Origin: an uncultured Oxalobacteraceae bacterium
GTDB taxonomy: Bacteria; Pseudomonadota; Gammaproteobacteria; Burkholderiales; Burkholderiaceae_D
DNA: 42,634 nucleotides
Assembly (NCBI GenBank): GCA_937996605.1
Contig: CALKVB010000390.1
Span: 1-42,634 of the forward strand
Direction: 5' to 3'
The notes beneath the pieces were generated by a model. The model saw only the letters and a list, made by a program, of their open reading frames with translations. It was not told the origin of the DNA and ran no database searches. Below, piece by piece: positions 1 through 9,785 of this stretch. The translations under genes were made by a program, and so were the position numbers. The first letter of the stretch is position 1. Each line of letters starts with the position of its first letter.

Positions 1-2001
1 CGCATAAATATCCACATTTTTGGGTGTCTTCAAGTATTGGCGTTCCGTCAGACTAATTTGCTGCCAATGAGAATCTTGAATCTTGGCGCTGATACCCGCA
101 CTCAATGGAATATCTTTGGCACGATAGTTGGCGCCAAAGGTCATCACGTATTTATACGGGGTGAGTGAATTGTATGGGGTCGCCAAATCTTTCACATTCG
201 ACCAGAAGTGTGAGTAGCTGGCAGAGAAATCCATATCTGGTCCATTATCCATCAAGCGCTTTAGTGGAAATTGGGAGGACAATTCAATGCTTTGGCTTTG
301 CGCACTGCCTGCATTCACGAATTTCTTCCAGTAAGCGTTGTCTGCCTCAAATACTACCTCACGATGAATGTCATCAATCGATTGCGCTTTAGCACGCACC
401 GCATAGTTAAGGCCATCTTTGCCGTTGTGTTCGAAAGCAGCATCGACACTCCAAGAAAGCTCTGGACGTAAATTAGGATTACCCACAATATTCGGGCTCT
501 CAATAGAATTGTTGATCACAAAAATTTTCGGCATCAACAATTGTGTACCATCAGGAGCCTTAAATGTTCGAGAAACGCCGAGGCGAATACGTTCCGTATT
601 TTGCGGATCAAGCTGCCACATAGTTTGAACTACTGGGCTCAGAACACTTGCACGATTATTGACTTTGTCACCAAAATTATTTTCCGTGCGTATCCCTTGC
701 GACTCCCAACGCAAACCAAGTGAAACAGAAGAATTTTTCTTGAACTTCCAATCATCTTGCGCAAAGAAAGCAGCGTTAGTCATCACCGAGTTTGCGCTAT
801 GTGGACGATATACATCGTTTTGACTAAGAGGAAATCGGTCGCTCTGATTGTTCTCGACATCGACATTCGCACGCCAACCAGACCATCCGATGATCAAATC
901 ATGCTCAGCGTTAGTGGGAATACTCAATTTACCATTGGTAATCCCAACAATCACGTGCACATCTGTGTTGAGGTCGCGATTAAATTTGAGCGTACTATCG
1001 GGTCGATAATTTTGAGAATACGAACGCGCGATAAAACTCTGTGCTTGGAAACCTGCGCTGACATCAACACCAATTTGATTATCTAAACTAGTCACAGCCT
1101 TGAGCGTGCTGCCAAAATTAGTGCCACGATTCGTATCGTGTGATGTTGTTTTTCCGATTTCAAAAACACGACCCGCCACGTTATTAAACTGGCTTATGGT
1201 ATCGGCACTAAAACGATTATGCGCAAAGATCGAAGTCGACGTTAAGTTGATATTAGAATCCGTTTTGTATTGAATACGAGGTGAAATACGCAGCGATTCA
1301 TCGTTACGTTGACTATGTGATCTATTCTCAAATTCGCTCTTCGCACCCGTTAAAACATTCTCATTAATAAAACGCGTGCTTGAATCTTCTGCTTGCCCCG
1401 CACTATTACGGTCTTTCGACAAACTGACACTGACTGTATGTGACAGATTGCCATTCTTATCGGAATGAAACCAATCGACCGCACCATTATTTTGGAACAT
1501 GTGGCCAACGCTAGCCTTAATACTATGTTGCTTATTGGAAGCCGCCTTTTTCAAAATAATATTGATGGTGCCAGCCATAGCTTGGGTACTAAATTGAGCA
1601 TTGGCACCACGATAAATTTCAACTCGCTCTATCATGTTTAAGGGAATATCTTCGATAGTAATGCCGCGCGGTGCCTCACCGTCAATCAAGATTTGGGTAT
1701 AGCCGGCTGCCATGCCGAGCAAATGCAATTTATTATTCGTCACCTGCACGCCCGGCACACGTTTCATCGCATCGACGATATTATTATCGCCAAAACGCGT
1801 AAGCTCAGCATTGCTAACGATAGAACGTGAAGCTGTTTCGGTGCGGGCAAATTCCTCTTGGGACTTCCCTTTCACCTCAACCCGCTGTGTTTGGGCTTGC
1901 TGCGCCTGTGCTTTGACATCGCCAGACTGTTGCGCATGCGCAGAAACAGCGATGACGTTGCAGAGAATAAGAGTAATGACGGAGCTAGTTGGAAATTGCA
2001 T
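1..2001 (-). CDS. TonB-dependent outer-membrane receptor (3' end outside window)
   Basis: An unbroken minus-strand frame of about 667 codons runs off the left edge, so the C-terminal barrel end is missing. The start is the ATG at 2001, preceded by a GAGGT ribosome site. Residues 1-23 form a Sec signal peptide ending in AHA. A plug domain follows: a segment around residues 55-85 with 'DAMKRVPGVQV', then 'IERVEIYRGANAQFST' and 'GTINIILKKA', both typical of TonB receptor plugs. The remainder alternates aromatic and polar residues as beta-barrel strands do ('ERIRLGVSRTFKAP', 'NPNLRPELSWSVD'). The family imports siderophores, cobalamin, sugars or other ligands across the outer membrane using TonB energy; the ligand cannot be told from sequence. 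I saw no Fur-like operator upstream. Confidence 0.95.
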   Translation of the reverse strand, partial: MQFPTSSVITLILCNVIAVSAHAQQSGDVKAQAQQAQTQRVEVKGKSQEEFARTETASRSIVSNAELTRFGDNNIVDAMKRVPGVQVTNNKLHLLGMAAGYTQILIDGEAPRGITIEDIPLNMIERVEIYRGANAQFSTQAMAGTINIILKKAASNKQHSIKASVGHMFQNNGAVDWFHSDKNGNLSHTVSVSLSKDRNSAGQAEDSSTRFINENVLTGAKSEFENRSHSQRNDESLRISPRIQYKTDSNINLTSTSIFAHNRFSADTISQFNNVAGRVFEIGKTTSHDTNRGTNFGSTLKAVTSLDNQIGVDVSAGFQAQSFIARSYSQNYRPDSTLKFNRDLNTDVHVIVGITNGKLSIPTNAEHDLIIGWSGWRANVDVENNQSDRFPLSQNDVYRPHSANSVMTNAAFFAQDDWKFKKNSSVSLGLRWESQGIRTENNFGDKVNNRASVLSPVVQTMWQLDPQNTERIRLGVSRTFKAPDGTQLLMPKIFVINNSIESPNIVGNPNLRPELSWSVDAAFEHNGKDGLNYAVRAKAQSIDDIHREVVFEADNAYWKKFVNAGSAQSQSIELSSQFPLKRLMDNGPDMDFSASYSHFWSNVKDLATPYNSLTPYKYVMTFGANYRAKDIPLSAGISAKIQDSHWQQISLTERQYLKTPKNVDIYA

Positions 2002-2397
2002 GTTTACCTCGAAAGAAAGAAGATACTAATCAATTACAAGCACTCGAATTGCTGGCGAATGCTGGTGATTGGTGGTGAATGGCTGGCACTGTATCGAATT
2101 TCTATTTGAGGTAAGGTGATAATGCGACGAAATGACGAAAACTGACCTTGAAAAATCAATTTTGCGGCGCGAACTCAAGCTGCTGAAATGAGATGAGGCA
2201 AGTTAGACAGCATCATGACTTCGCGTTGATCACTTCAACTGGAAGATCAAATCAAAAGAACATCAAGAGTGAAAAGAGAGCTCAATACTAAGTCTCGTAG
2301 CTTGCCCTCTTTAAATGGTGGTCGGAAAAAACGCTATGTGAGTGTGATCAAAAGCTGAGGCTCAGGCGTAGACTTAATCTTAGTATCGAAGATACCC
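2002..2397. other. intergenic, 396 bp
   Basis: This stretch lies between the receptor start and the stop of the acetyltransferase gene; both genes are on the minus strand. It should hold the receptor promoter, but I could not pick out a convincing -35/-10 pair. An open frame at 2334-2801 overlaps the acetyltransferase in another frame and is a shadow. I see no RNA gene or repeat here. Confidence 0.5.
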
Positions 2398-2829
2398 TTA
2401 CTCTTCGCTGAGGTAACCACGCTCAAGCTGCTGCGCTTGGTTCTCAAAAATAGCCATGGCTGTTCGCATACGCATAAATCCAAACTTACGATAAAACGGC
2501 TCTTTCCCTGGGACCGCATAAAGCAGAATTTTTTTATGTCCACGAGATGCGTCAACCAGTTGTTGAACGACTTGCTTACCCAAGCCAGTGCCTTGTTGAC
2601 TTGGGTGAACCGCGACATCACAAATGTAAGAAGTGTCGCCACCATCTGCCAAAGCTCTGCCCGCAGCGACGAGTTTCGATGCTTCATAAACCAAGCAGAC
2701 AAACATGCTGTTTGAAAAAACTTTATGCAGATGGTCTGCAGGTTTATCACCCAGTGGCGCAACGCGATACAGTTCAGAGAGTTCTTCCCAGTCGATACCA
2801 TCGGTAGTGTGTTTCCAAGTAAGTGTCAT
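2398..2829 (-). CDS. GNAT-family N-acetyltransferase
   Basis: A 143-residue protein of typical single-domain GNAT length. The acetyl-CoA-binding motif A is clear at residues 71-84 (DVAVHPSQQGTGLG, with the Q-x-x-G-x-G core), followed by the helix 'KQVVQQLVD'. The motif B region is 'PFYRKFGF' near residues 111-118. Proteins of this architecture transfer acetyl from acetyl-CoA to a small-molecule amine or a protein amine in the cytoplasm; the substrate is not predictable. The ribosome site is weak (GGAAC about 10 nt upstream of the ATG). It is monocistronic in appearance, between two long intergenic regions. Confidence 0.9.
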   Translation of the reverse strand: MTLTWKHTTDGIDWEELSELYRVAPLGDKPADHLHKVFSNSMFVCLVYEASKLVAAGRALADGGDTSYICDVAVHPSQQGTGLGKQVVQQLVDASRGHKKILLYAVPGKEPFYRKFGFMRMRTAMAIFENQAQQLERGYLSEE

Positions 2830-3612
2830 TTAATTGTGTTCCATCGTTTAGTTCCAGTTGCCGAATATTACTTGAAGCGAAGCTACAGTGCAGAATATCA
2901 AACTAATTTTCGTCAGTGTTGGTCGCGATAATTTCCCAACTTTGCCTACACAAATGAGAACGATCACTGCATTTAGATGCTTGATTTTCCCGCCTTTTCA
3001 GCCGTTAAAAATTTTCACCTTCAACCAAACTTCCAATGCAAAAAGTCCGGTCTTAAAATCACCGTTATTCATTTCCATAAGCCAATTTTTAGAGCGAATG
3101 CACTAAGCAATTTGAGAAGTTTCACTGTTAAGATGCGGCCGGTAAAGTACTTCCACTATTCGTTGCAGTTAGAAAACGGTAAGACGCGATCTGAAAAACA
3201 TCGCTAACACCATCACTAAAGGAAATCGAATTTGAGTGCCATTTATTGTGATTTGACGTTAAGCCTGTTCAAACAATTTCATACTCCATCCACATGGCTT
3301 CGCTGCAAGCCAACATCTAACTTTGGTATCCACTACACATGCCGGGCCGAACTAGGTATCCGAACTAAGTGCACGCACTAACTATCCATTTTCCGAATCC
3401 ATACTTTTCAAACACGCTAGCATTTCGTTGGGTGAAAATTTCAGCAGCTACACGCAACAATCGCTAGACGATCATCGATCAAGCCAAACAAAGGAGGTGA
3501 ACACACATCTTGCAAATGTAGGTTTTGGTAGGCAGCACAGGCTGTAATCGAGTAGCCCTTGCTCAAGCCAATACTATTTACCAGTAACAATGTTGAGATC
3601 AAAGGAGATCAC
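2830..3612. other. intergenic, about 780 bp, no gene recognised
   Basis: It separates the acetyltransferase (leftward) from the lipoprotein gene (rightward), so it should contain two divergent promoters. Short open frames on the plus strand lack ribosome sites and recognisable domains. A near-perfect Shine-Dalgarno string AAAGGAGGTGA occurs at 3490-3500, but the only close start codon (TTG at 3510) is followed by a stop after three codons. No palindromic repeat of the kinds found elsewhere in the window was seen. Confidence 0.5.
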
Positions 3613-4239
3613 ATGAATCGAAGACAGATACTTAGCATCGGTCTATGTTCAGCAGTACTACCCCTCTCAGGATGCCTTACTAGACACTTACATCAAGAAA
3701 GGATTTATACAGAAAAAGTTGGGGGAGTTTTTATTTCCAGCGACAAGAAAACACTCGCGTTCATCAGCAAAAACTATCACTACATTTTCGAGGCGCCGCC
3801 AACGATACTTGCAGCCTTAGACCCTCTCCTTCACACGTCAATTGTCTCTGCAATTTTTCAATCTTTCGTCGTTGACGGCGACAACAAAATCACTGGCATC
3901 ATCAAACTTACTGCGCGCGGGGATCTAAATGAAGCGCAGAAAAATCTTGCCAACAAAGCAGGATTCCTCGAAAGTACAGGTTCTGAAATGAGCGCAGAGA
4001 TTGCGATACAAGGCACTCGCTATCTCGCCAAGCCAATGGGGAAACTTGCGGAGGAAAAACTCAACCGGGAGTATTACGTTCATATTAAAGAGCTGCCTTC
4101 ACTTGGTGAAAGAGGCCTCAGAATGGTAGCGACACCGATCAGCGTCGCAGCCGATGGCGCACTGGTAATCGGTTTCATCGTACTTTTGCCATTCTTTTTG
4201 CCAGGGCTCTTCGTTGCATACAAACGCTATCTAGGATAG
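3613..4239 (+). CDS. putative lipoprotein with C-terminal membrane segment, function unknown
   Basis: I chose the ATG at 3613 over an upstream in-frame start at 3559 because AAGGAG sits 6 nt before it and because it gives a clean lipoprotein signal: MNRRQIL, a hydrophobic stretch, then the lipobox L-S-G-C ending at residue 21. The mature part (about 188 residues) includes 'DKKTLAFISKNYHYIFEAP' and a charged middle; the last 25 residues form a hydrophobic helix ('VIGFIVLLPFFLPGLFVAYK') ending in positive residues. A lipid anchor plus a C-terminal helix suggests an envelope protein held at both ends. I do not recognise the family. It is convergent with the next gene, with only 27 bp between them. 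Confidence 0.8.
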   Translation: MNRRQILSIGLCSAVLPLSGCLTRHLHQERIYTEKVGGVFISSDKKTLAFISKNYHYIFEAPPTILAALDPLLHTSIVSAIFQSFVVDGDNKITGIIKLTARGDLNEAQKNLANKAGFLESTGSEMSAEIAIQGTRYLAKPMGKLAEEKLNREYYVHIKELPSLGERGLRMVATPISVAADGALVIGFIVLLPFFLPGLFVAYKRYLG

Positions 4240-4248
4240 AAGATAATT

Positions 4249-4276
4249 GGCCCGCGATCGTTTCGATCAAGGGCCC
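4249..4276. terminator. possible stem-loop between convergent genes
   Basis: Imperfect inverted repeat: GGCCC...GGGCC outer arms and GATCG...CGATC inner arms, separated by a 2-nt mismatch, loop TTT. It lies between the lipoprotein stop (4239) and overlaps the stop codon of the convergent membrane-protein gene (4267-4269). There is no U-run on either side, so intrinsic termination is uncertain. Confidence 0.35.
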
Positions 4277-6138
4277 TTAAAGGGATTGGTATGCACGTAC
4301 CAACTAGCCTGACTACCTTCTTGTTTGCCATGAATACTTAAGGTCAAACGCCATTTTTCCAAATCTGCTCGACTCTGATATTGTAGCCAGATTTGCTCTT
4401 GATTCTTGTCGAGTGACACTTTGAGCGGCTGTGAACCAACTAATTTTTCTCCGACAAAAATTGGATTGCTAGTCGCCATCACCGCGAACGAATCAGCACC
4501 TTCTTGGGTCAATTCGAAAATTACTTTTTCAATTTTTGGACAAAGCTCTGCACAATCATCAGCCGACTGCAACACAAGTTCTTGCGGAAAAATGCGCATT
4601 TCTTTTTCTGATACTTCAAGGTAACCCTGTGCCTTGGCGAGCACCGAGAAGCCATTTCCAGATAAGGAATTGAGTTCAAACGGAATGCGTGTAAACGTCA
4701 CCTGTTTCACTTCACGTGGATTCGCTTGTTCATGACGCCAATCTTGATACACAGGCAAAACGAAATCGGTCACTAGCGTCCATGCGACAAATCCAAAGAA
4801 AGGAATTCCAAGCAACACCTTGATTAAACGCTGACGTGTCAACATGATGTCGATCAAGAAAGCAAGCACGTCAAGCAACGAATTAATCTCACGAGGTGCA
4901 GTGCGTTCTTTAGCAACTTGCGGTTCAAGCTGCGTTGTCGGCGTTGGGCTCACTGTTGGAAAAACAGGTGGCATGATATTGATCGGAAAAAGTAGGCTCG
5001 ATTGTCCAGATGAGACCGCCAACTGCCAACGATAATGTAGCTCTGGATGGATTTCACAATTCGCGATCACTTCAGGAGATAACTCAGGCAGAGTGAAATC
5101 AAAATAGGCTAGGCCTCGCATCATTTGCTCATGCGCGAGCTCTGTTTCATAAACCGTGTGTGTAGAGGCAGTGTCTCCTCGTCGGTTGTCACACACAGAC
5201 TGCAAATGTAAGTTCAGCATCGACTGCTCGTGATGCGAGGCGCCAATTAAAGAGGCTGGCACAAGACCTGGTGTAAAAACTAATCTGCACTTAGCTGAAA
5301 TTTCATCCAATCGCAACGTCTTCGGCGCGATCAGAAATGTCTGCCCCCAATAGCGACGGGTTCGCCATTTACGCATTAGGCTAACGATCATCACCCCGCC
5401 AATTGCTGGAAAAATGATGGCGATAATTTTGGCAAATAAATGGGTGGAAGATCCCGCGAAAACCAAAATCGCGATAGGCCAACTGATCAAATTCCAAAAC
5501 AAACTCATTCCTAGCCAGGCTGCGATACTCTCCAGCGCAGGCAATATCACTTGATGACTATTCGACCCAAACCCCATCGCCTGCATCTGAACGATGAAAT
5601 GCTGAGGAAGCTTCTCAGACTTGGGAACCCAGATGCGAAATATCAGCCACCATGCCCCTATGCCGATCAAAGGAAATAAAATTGCAAACGGCAATAAAAA
5701 CACGATCTTGGTCCAACGTATTTCTTTTGAATACACCGCGTCTGCCGGATGCTTAGGATCTACCCACAAATGTACCGTTTGTTCCTGATCATAGGCTTGC
5801 TTTAGCTTTTGGTAATTCTGGTGATGGAAATCGCCGATATTGTCGCTGCCACTATCTACCAATGCCACTTGCTGACTTCGATAGGTTTTCCCAAGCCATT
5901 GATATTCAAATGTAGCACGGGTTTGATAGGTAGTGGATTCACCCGTAAAAGAGTCGAGATCCACTTGCAAAACCCGTGCATCGACCACTTGCCAGGTATT
6001 CGCTTTCTGCCACGCCTGCACTTGTCGAAACAGAGGAGACATGCCGCCGACATAACCAAAATAGGAAAACGCCACTGCAAAAACAAGAGCGAAAAGCGTG
6101 CCCATGATTTTGCTAACCAAACTGTCCTTCTGATTCAT
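4267..6138 (-). CDS. DUF3592-type multi-pass membrane protein
   Basis: 623 residues. One membrane segment at about residues 10-32; then an extracytoplasmic domain with 'YQTRATFEYQWLGKTYRSQ' and 'VHLWVDPKHPADAVY', the pattern of DUF3592 proteins; then a second membrane segment near 145-170. Further hydrophobic segments lie at about 205-260 and about 440-465, with soluble regions between and after them. The last 150 residues look like a beta-rich exported domain. The start is supported by AGGA 7 nt upstream of the ATG. The function of the family is unknown; some members sit near envelope or stress genes. It is much longer than a minimal DUF3592 protein (about 150-250 residues), so the C-terminal half is an added region that I do not recognise. 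Confidence 0.8.
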   Translation of the reverse strand: MNQKDSLVSKIMGTLFALVFAVAFSYFGYVGGMSPLFRQVQAWQKANTWQVVDARVLQVDLDSFTGESTTYQTRATFEYQWLGKTYRSQQVALVDSGSDNIGDFHHQNYQKLKQAYDQEQTVHLWVDPKHPADAVYSKEIRWTKIVFLLPFAILFPLIGIGAWWLIFRIWVPKSEKLPQHFIVQMQAMGFGSNSHQVILPALESIAAWLGMSLFWNLISWPIAILVFAGSSTHLFAKIIAIIFPAIGGVMIVSLMRKWRTRRYWGQTFLIAPKTLRLDEISAKCRLVFTPGLVPASLIGASHHEQSMLNLHLQSVCDNRRGDTASTHTVYETELAHEQMMRGLAYFDFTLPELSPEVIANCEIHPELHYRWQLAVSSGQSSLLFPINIMPPVFPTVSPTPTTQLEPQVAKERTAPREINSLLDVLAFLIDIMLTRQRLIKVLLGIPFFGFVAWTLVTDFVLPVYQDWRHEQANPREVKQVTFTRIPFELNSLSGNGFSVLAKAQGYLEVSEKEMRIFPQELVLQSADDCAELCPKIEKVIFELTQEGADSFAVMATSNPIFVGEKLVGSQPLKVSLDKNQEQIWLQYQSRADLEKWRLTLSIHGKQEGSQASWYVHTNPFKGP

Positions 6139-6474
6139 AATAGTCCTAACTTAAACAAACTGTCTTTCGTGCCTGCAAGGCGTATAGACGTGACAAGGGC
6201 GCTCGCGGCAAGTGTACACTGAGCGACATGGCAAGTCTCTCACTTCTCTCGCATCATTAAGGCCACTATTCTATTGCGCTTAGAGCGTCACACATCCATC
6301 GGAAAATGAGTCTATCCGGCAACATCTCTTCCTATCGACGATGAAACAGGTTTACACTTGGCAGCACCGTATTCGCAGCTTAATGCATATTCAGCACAGA
6401 GCGATGGCCGTAAATCGCTTTCTAGCTCGAAAAATGGATTCACCGTGGATGCCAAATTCATACCGAGGATTCGT

Positions 6475-7254
6475 ATGTTTAAGATCATACTCAGTTGCTG
6501 CTTATTTTTGAGCTTAGCCAACCTCGCATCAGCACAATCAAAGTACGCGATACTTGCTGAAGACGCAGCCGGAATGTGGGGCCAAGCAGATGGCAGTGGC
6601 GCTGGCAACGATATCGTGCGGGCCGCATTTGCGGCAGTTGGTGATCAAGTTGTGTTAAGCATCGTTCCCTACAATCGTTGCAAAGCCCATGTATTAAATG
6701 GCCTTGCGATTGCTTGCGTAGGGATGTCAAAATCTGAAGACTTGAATGGCAAAATTCTCTTTGCAGATGTGCCTCTATACACCACCGTTTCTACTTTATT
6801 TGTACGCAAAAGTGATGCGCACAAATACACAAAACTCGCCGACATTCCATCACAGACGCATGTGGGAACCGTGCTAGGGTACGAGTATCCTAGTTTAGTG
6901 ATGCAGCTTTTTAAAGATAGAAATTGGATTGCCAGTGACGCGCCTAGCGAAGTACACAGTCTTAAAAAACTAGCGGCCGGGCGCTTCAATCTAGCCGTTG
7001 CCAATTTAGATGCACTAAAAAATGCCGACTATCTGCTCAAACAAGCGGGTGTCAGCGATCAAGTTCAAGTTGCATTTGAAGTCGAAGGTTCGGAGACCTT
7101 TATTGGTTTCGCGCGCGACGATAAGAAAGCCTTACTCGCCTTGGCAGCCTTCAACAGGGGCATGCAAATCATCAAAAAGAATGGCACGCTAGATAAAATT
7201 CTGCAACAGTGGAAATCCAAACTAGCTACTAGTTCGCCCTCACCGACTTCCTAA
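6475..7254 (+). CDS. periplasmic solute-binding protein, family 3
   Basis: 259 residues from the ATG at 6475. This start has AGGA about 7 nt upstream and gives a signal peptide (MFKIILSCCLFLSL...ASA, cut near residue 20); the longer frame from 6358 does not. The body has the family-3 periplasmic binding-protein pattern (PF00497): 'GNDIVRAAFAAVG', 'ALVIVPYNR'-like region near residue 65, 'LFVRKSD', 'HVGTVLGYEYPS', and the C-terminal 'FNRGMQIIKKNGTLDKILQQW'. Classical members feed amino acids to ABC importers. No permease or ATPase of that type is adjacent, so this may be an orphan receptor or work with a distant transporter. Ligand unknown. Confidence 0.88.
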   Translation: MFKIILSCCLFLSLANLASAQSKYAILAEDAAGMWGQADGSGAGNDIVRAAFAAVGDQVVLSIVPYNRCKAHVLNGLAIACVGMSKSEDLNGKILFADVPLYTTVSTLFVRKSDAHKYTKLADIPSQTHVGTVLGYEYPSLVMQLFKDRNWIASDAPSEVHSLKKLAAGRFNLAVANLDALKNADYLLKQAGVSDQVQVAFEVEGSETFIGFARDDKKALLALAAFNRGMQIIKKNGTLDKILQQWKSKLATSSPSPTS

Positions 7255-7437
7255 CTAGATGTTTACAAAGTCAGGTTTCATCGCATGATGCGACTTCTGC
7301 AAACTGCCACGTAGAACTAGAGAACAGATCGCGATCGTATGCATCACCTGAGTATCATTCTCCATCGCGACTACGAGGTCGAGTGTGCGTCCTTACAACG
7401 CGATTTCAGCTCGCACCAGCAAAAGCGCTATCATTGT

Positions 7438-8256
7438 TCAACGCTCACACGCTGCGTCTGCGAGCGTATCAAGGTTTTGAAAGAGCATTTTCGCTTTGTC
7501 AGCGGACAAATAGCGATCGCTCAGGACGTACGAAAAACTCATATCCGATTGCCCATTTTTCTTGATGGTTTTCCGATATTCGATGAAATGATGGAGACTA
7601 CCGGCTACCTTTTGATCTGCCACACGCTTCCGAAAACAAAGCAAAAGCCCAGGATTTTGTATAACATCACCGTCTTTTAGGTAAATCTCTCCATTTGCTT
7701 TTCCAATCGGCATCTGAGCGCTAGGGATAGCCCAGTAGTTACCTGCAACAAATCCCATTCGCCGCGCGCACGTCAGAAAATCTTGTGGACGGCGCTCGCC
7801 CCACAAAGACGAATCGAACACTTCCATAGTGCCGCACTCGGATTCTTGGCATGCGCGACGATCCCCTTTTTCACATTGCTTATTCTGTTCTTCCACATAG
7901 GTACGATGTGTTTGGACGGTGTCCTTTTTAGATGCCGCCACAAAAGCTTCAATCTTCTTGGCACGTAATGCGCAGCTGGTGTCATCTCCCTTGGCACACT
8001 TGTCTGTCAATAGTTCGATATCATTCGTCATTGGGGTCCATCGTTCAGCATACGCATCCATGATTTTGGTTGCTGTCGTATTTTCTTGATTAGATTTAGC
8101 CGAGGACGACCAAGTCTTATCCCTCCCTTGTTTGCCCGCGCAAGGTTGATCCGTAAAAACCACGCGACCATCGTCACGCGTACACTTAAATACATCTGCG
8201 AAAACTAGAGGGCTGCAAACCCAAAGCACAAGCATGACACACCAACTCTTCATCAT
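7438..8256 (-). CDS. exported DUF4124-domain protein
   Basis: 272 residues from the middle of three consecutive ATG codons (8259, 8256, 8253). AGAGG lies 6 nt before the one chosen. The longer frame from 8376 has no ribosome site and hides the signal peptide. Signal peptide MMKSWCVMLVLWVCSPLVFA, then the DUF4124 signature at about residues 21-40: 'DVFKCTRDDGRVVFTDQPC', the usual short motif at the front of many betaproteobacterial exported proteins. The remainder contains several cysteines (for example CEKGDRRACQESECG), which suggests disulfides in the periplasm. The C-terminal 100 residues are unassigned. Function unknown. It is convergent with the solute-binding protein gene. Confidence 0.82.
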   Translation of the reverse strand: MMKSWCVMLVLWVCSPLVFADVFKCTRDDGRVVFTDQPCAGKQGRDKTWSSSAKSNQENTTATKIMDAYAERWTPMTNDIELLTDKCAKGDDTSCALRAKKIEAFVAASKKDTVQTHRTYVEEQNKQCEKGDRRACQESECGTMEVFDSSLWGERRPQDFLTCARRMGFVAGNYWAIPSAQMPIGKANGEIYLKDGDVIQNPGLLLCFRKRVADQKVAGSLHHFIEYRKTIKKNGQSDMSFSYVLSDRYLSADKAKMLFQNLDTLADAACER

Positions 8257-8790
8257 CATTTTCCTCTTAATCGCACTGACTACTCGAGCGATTGTTTGAT
8301 TAACCAAAATCCGATTGTCGCAGGATTGAGGGCATTTCATTCGGCGAATCCGATAAAGCCCAAGAAACACCGACAAAACCGAGGTTTTGCGCGAGCAAGT
8401 TCAATTGCATTGTCTGAACGGCCCAGCCTTCTATGACGAATGTTTGTATCGTAGAATTAAATCAACTGCGCCCACTTGTACAAACACTAAAATTACTCTT
8501 CACCATTTCTCAAGCTTTTTTATAGTACTTTATTGGGCCAAGCTCACTGCTGAATTCATCAATGGCGGCGTTGTACAATGCTGAAAACGGTACACAGTGC
8601 CGCAAGATCAGCAGCCATCGCATGATCAAATGCTGTTCGGCGAGTTAATTAAAGAGCCTAGCCAATTTGTTCTATTATTCGTCGTCAAATCAGCGAAGCA
8701 AGTGCCACCACTTTCACTATTACGCCAGATATCCTCTAGAATGTGCCTTTTTAGCATCAGCCATTTTTTAATTCACCAACGCATATTTAC
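8257..8790. other. intergenic, 534 bp, divergent promoters expected
   Basis: Between the leftward DUF4124 gene and the rightward protease gene. A possible -10 (TAGAAT) lies at about 8738-8743, some 50 bp before the protease start. Small open frames here (for example 8387-8584 and 8597-8794) lack ribosome sites and protein-like composition. No repeat family member or RNA gene was recognised. Confidence 0.45.
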
Positions 8791-9684
8791 ATGAAAACTT
8801 TCTCTACTGTGGCGTCTTGTTTCGCATCTTTCTTGCTTACTTTTGCTGTCTCGTTAGAAACTTACGCAGGCAACCTAGTGCAGCTACCAATTCGTCTTGA
8901 TGCGCAAGGGCGCCCCATCACTGATTTAATGATAGGCAAGCATAAAGTGCCCGTCTTGATCGACACCGGTTCGAATACTGGGCTGCATTTAACCAAAGAA
9001 GTGATGGCAATAATCCCGGGCTTAAAGCTCACCGGAAATAAGATCCGCCGCCTCGATTTGGCAGGTAAAGAACGCGAATCAGACGAATTTATCGTGCCTG
9101 ACTTTGTCGCCAACGGTGTTCATTTTGGTGAGGTAAGCGGTGTAACACTCATTCCTTGGGGCTTATCGCTAGGAAAACAAAAGAAGAAAGAAACTAAGCC
9201 CATTTCGGTGATTGGCTTGCCCCTATTCGAACGTACAGCAATGCTCTACGACTTGTCTGCCAAACGCATTCAATTTGGTGCGGTAAAGTTGGAGCAAGCG
9301 GGATGGTATGACCTACCGTTTGAACGAATCAAAGAAGGTTTGATTGCCATTTTCTCGACAGAAAAGCATCACTACAAACTGATTTTGGACAGTGCCGCAA
9401 ACTCCTCTATCGTAAAACAAAGTGTGGTGCTATCAAATCAAGAAGCTACACAACCATGTGATTTCGATTTAGGGCCTGGTCGTACATGTCGCCTGCTCGA
9501 TATGCAGCAACAAGCGCCATCAAACCCAATCAGGGGGCAGGGTGTAGCATTAAAAACCCTACTCATTGATCTACCACCACAATTTACTGCAGACGGTATC
9601 ACTGGTTCGGATTTTTTGCGCCAACGCGCACTGTTCATCGACCTCGCCAACAAACGTGTTGCCTTGCGCAAAGCTGCGAACTAA
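8791..9684 (+). CDS. exported two-lobed aspartyl protease-like protein
   Basis: 297 residues with a signal peptide (cut after about residue 26, 'TYAG'). The N-terminal lobe has the retropepsin/pepsin active-site motif 'VPVLIDTGSNTG' with D58-T59-G60. A second lobe repeats the theme at 'YKLILDSAANSSIV' with D200-S201-A202. The C-terminus 'GSDFLRQRALFIDLANKRVAL' is the usual last strand of such proteases. Two related lobes in one chain would build the active site as pepsin does, but the second lobe has D-S-A instead of D-T/S-G, so catalytic competence is uncertain. Expected location is the periplasm. Substrate unknown; it may instead be a ligand-binding or clipping protein. No strong Shine-Dalgarno precedes the ATG. 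Confidence 0.82.
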   Translation: MKTFSTVASCFASFLLTFAVSLETYAGNLVQLPIRLDAQGRPITDLMIGKHKVPVLIDTGSNTGLHLTKEVMAIIPGLKLTGNKIRRLDLAGKERESDEFIVPDFVANGVHFGEVSGVTLIPWGLSLGKQKKKETKPISVIGLPLFERTAMLYDLSAKRIQFGAVKLEQAGWYDLPFERIKEGLIAIFSTEKHHYKLILDSAANSSIVKQSVVLSNQEATQPCDFDLGPGRTCRLLDMQQQAPSNPIRGQGVALKTLLIDLPPQFTADGITGSDFLRQRALFIDLANKRVALRKAAN

Positions 9685-9785
9685 AGGTAGCTCCAGGTCA
9701 ATACTGTTTTTGACTTGGGTTCTACTTGAATACTCAATTGACTGTCCCTTTCTTTGGTCTCAGTCCGAGGCGAGATGCAACCACA

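Noticed and set aside
2334..2801. 155-codon frame overlapping the acetyltransferase
   Set aside because: Frame-shifted shadow of the GNAT gene; only the 143-codon frame carries the acetyl-CoA motif.
3490..3520. Near-perfect Shine-Dalgarno AAAGGAGGTGA
   Set aside because: The start codons in range lead to stops after three codons (TTG) or overlap the site itself (GTG, 16 codons), so no gene can be supported.
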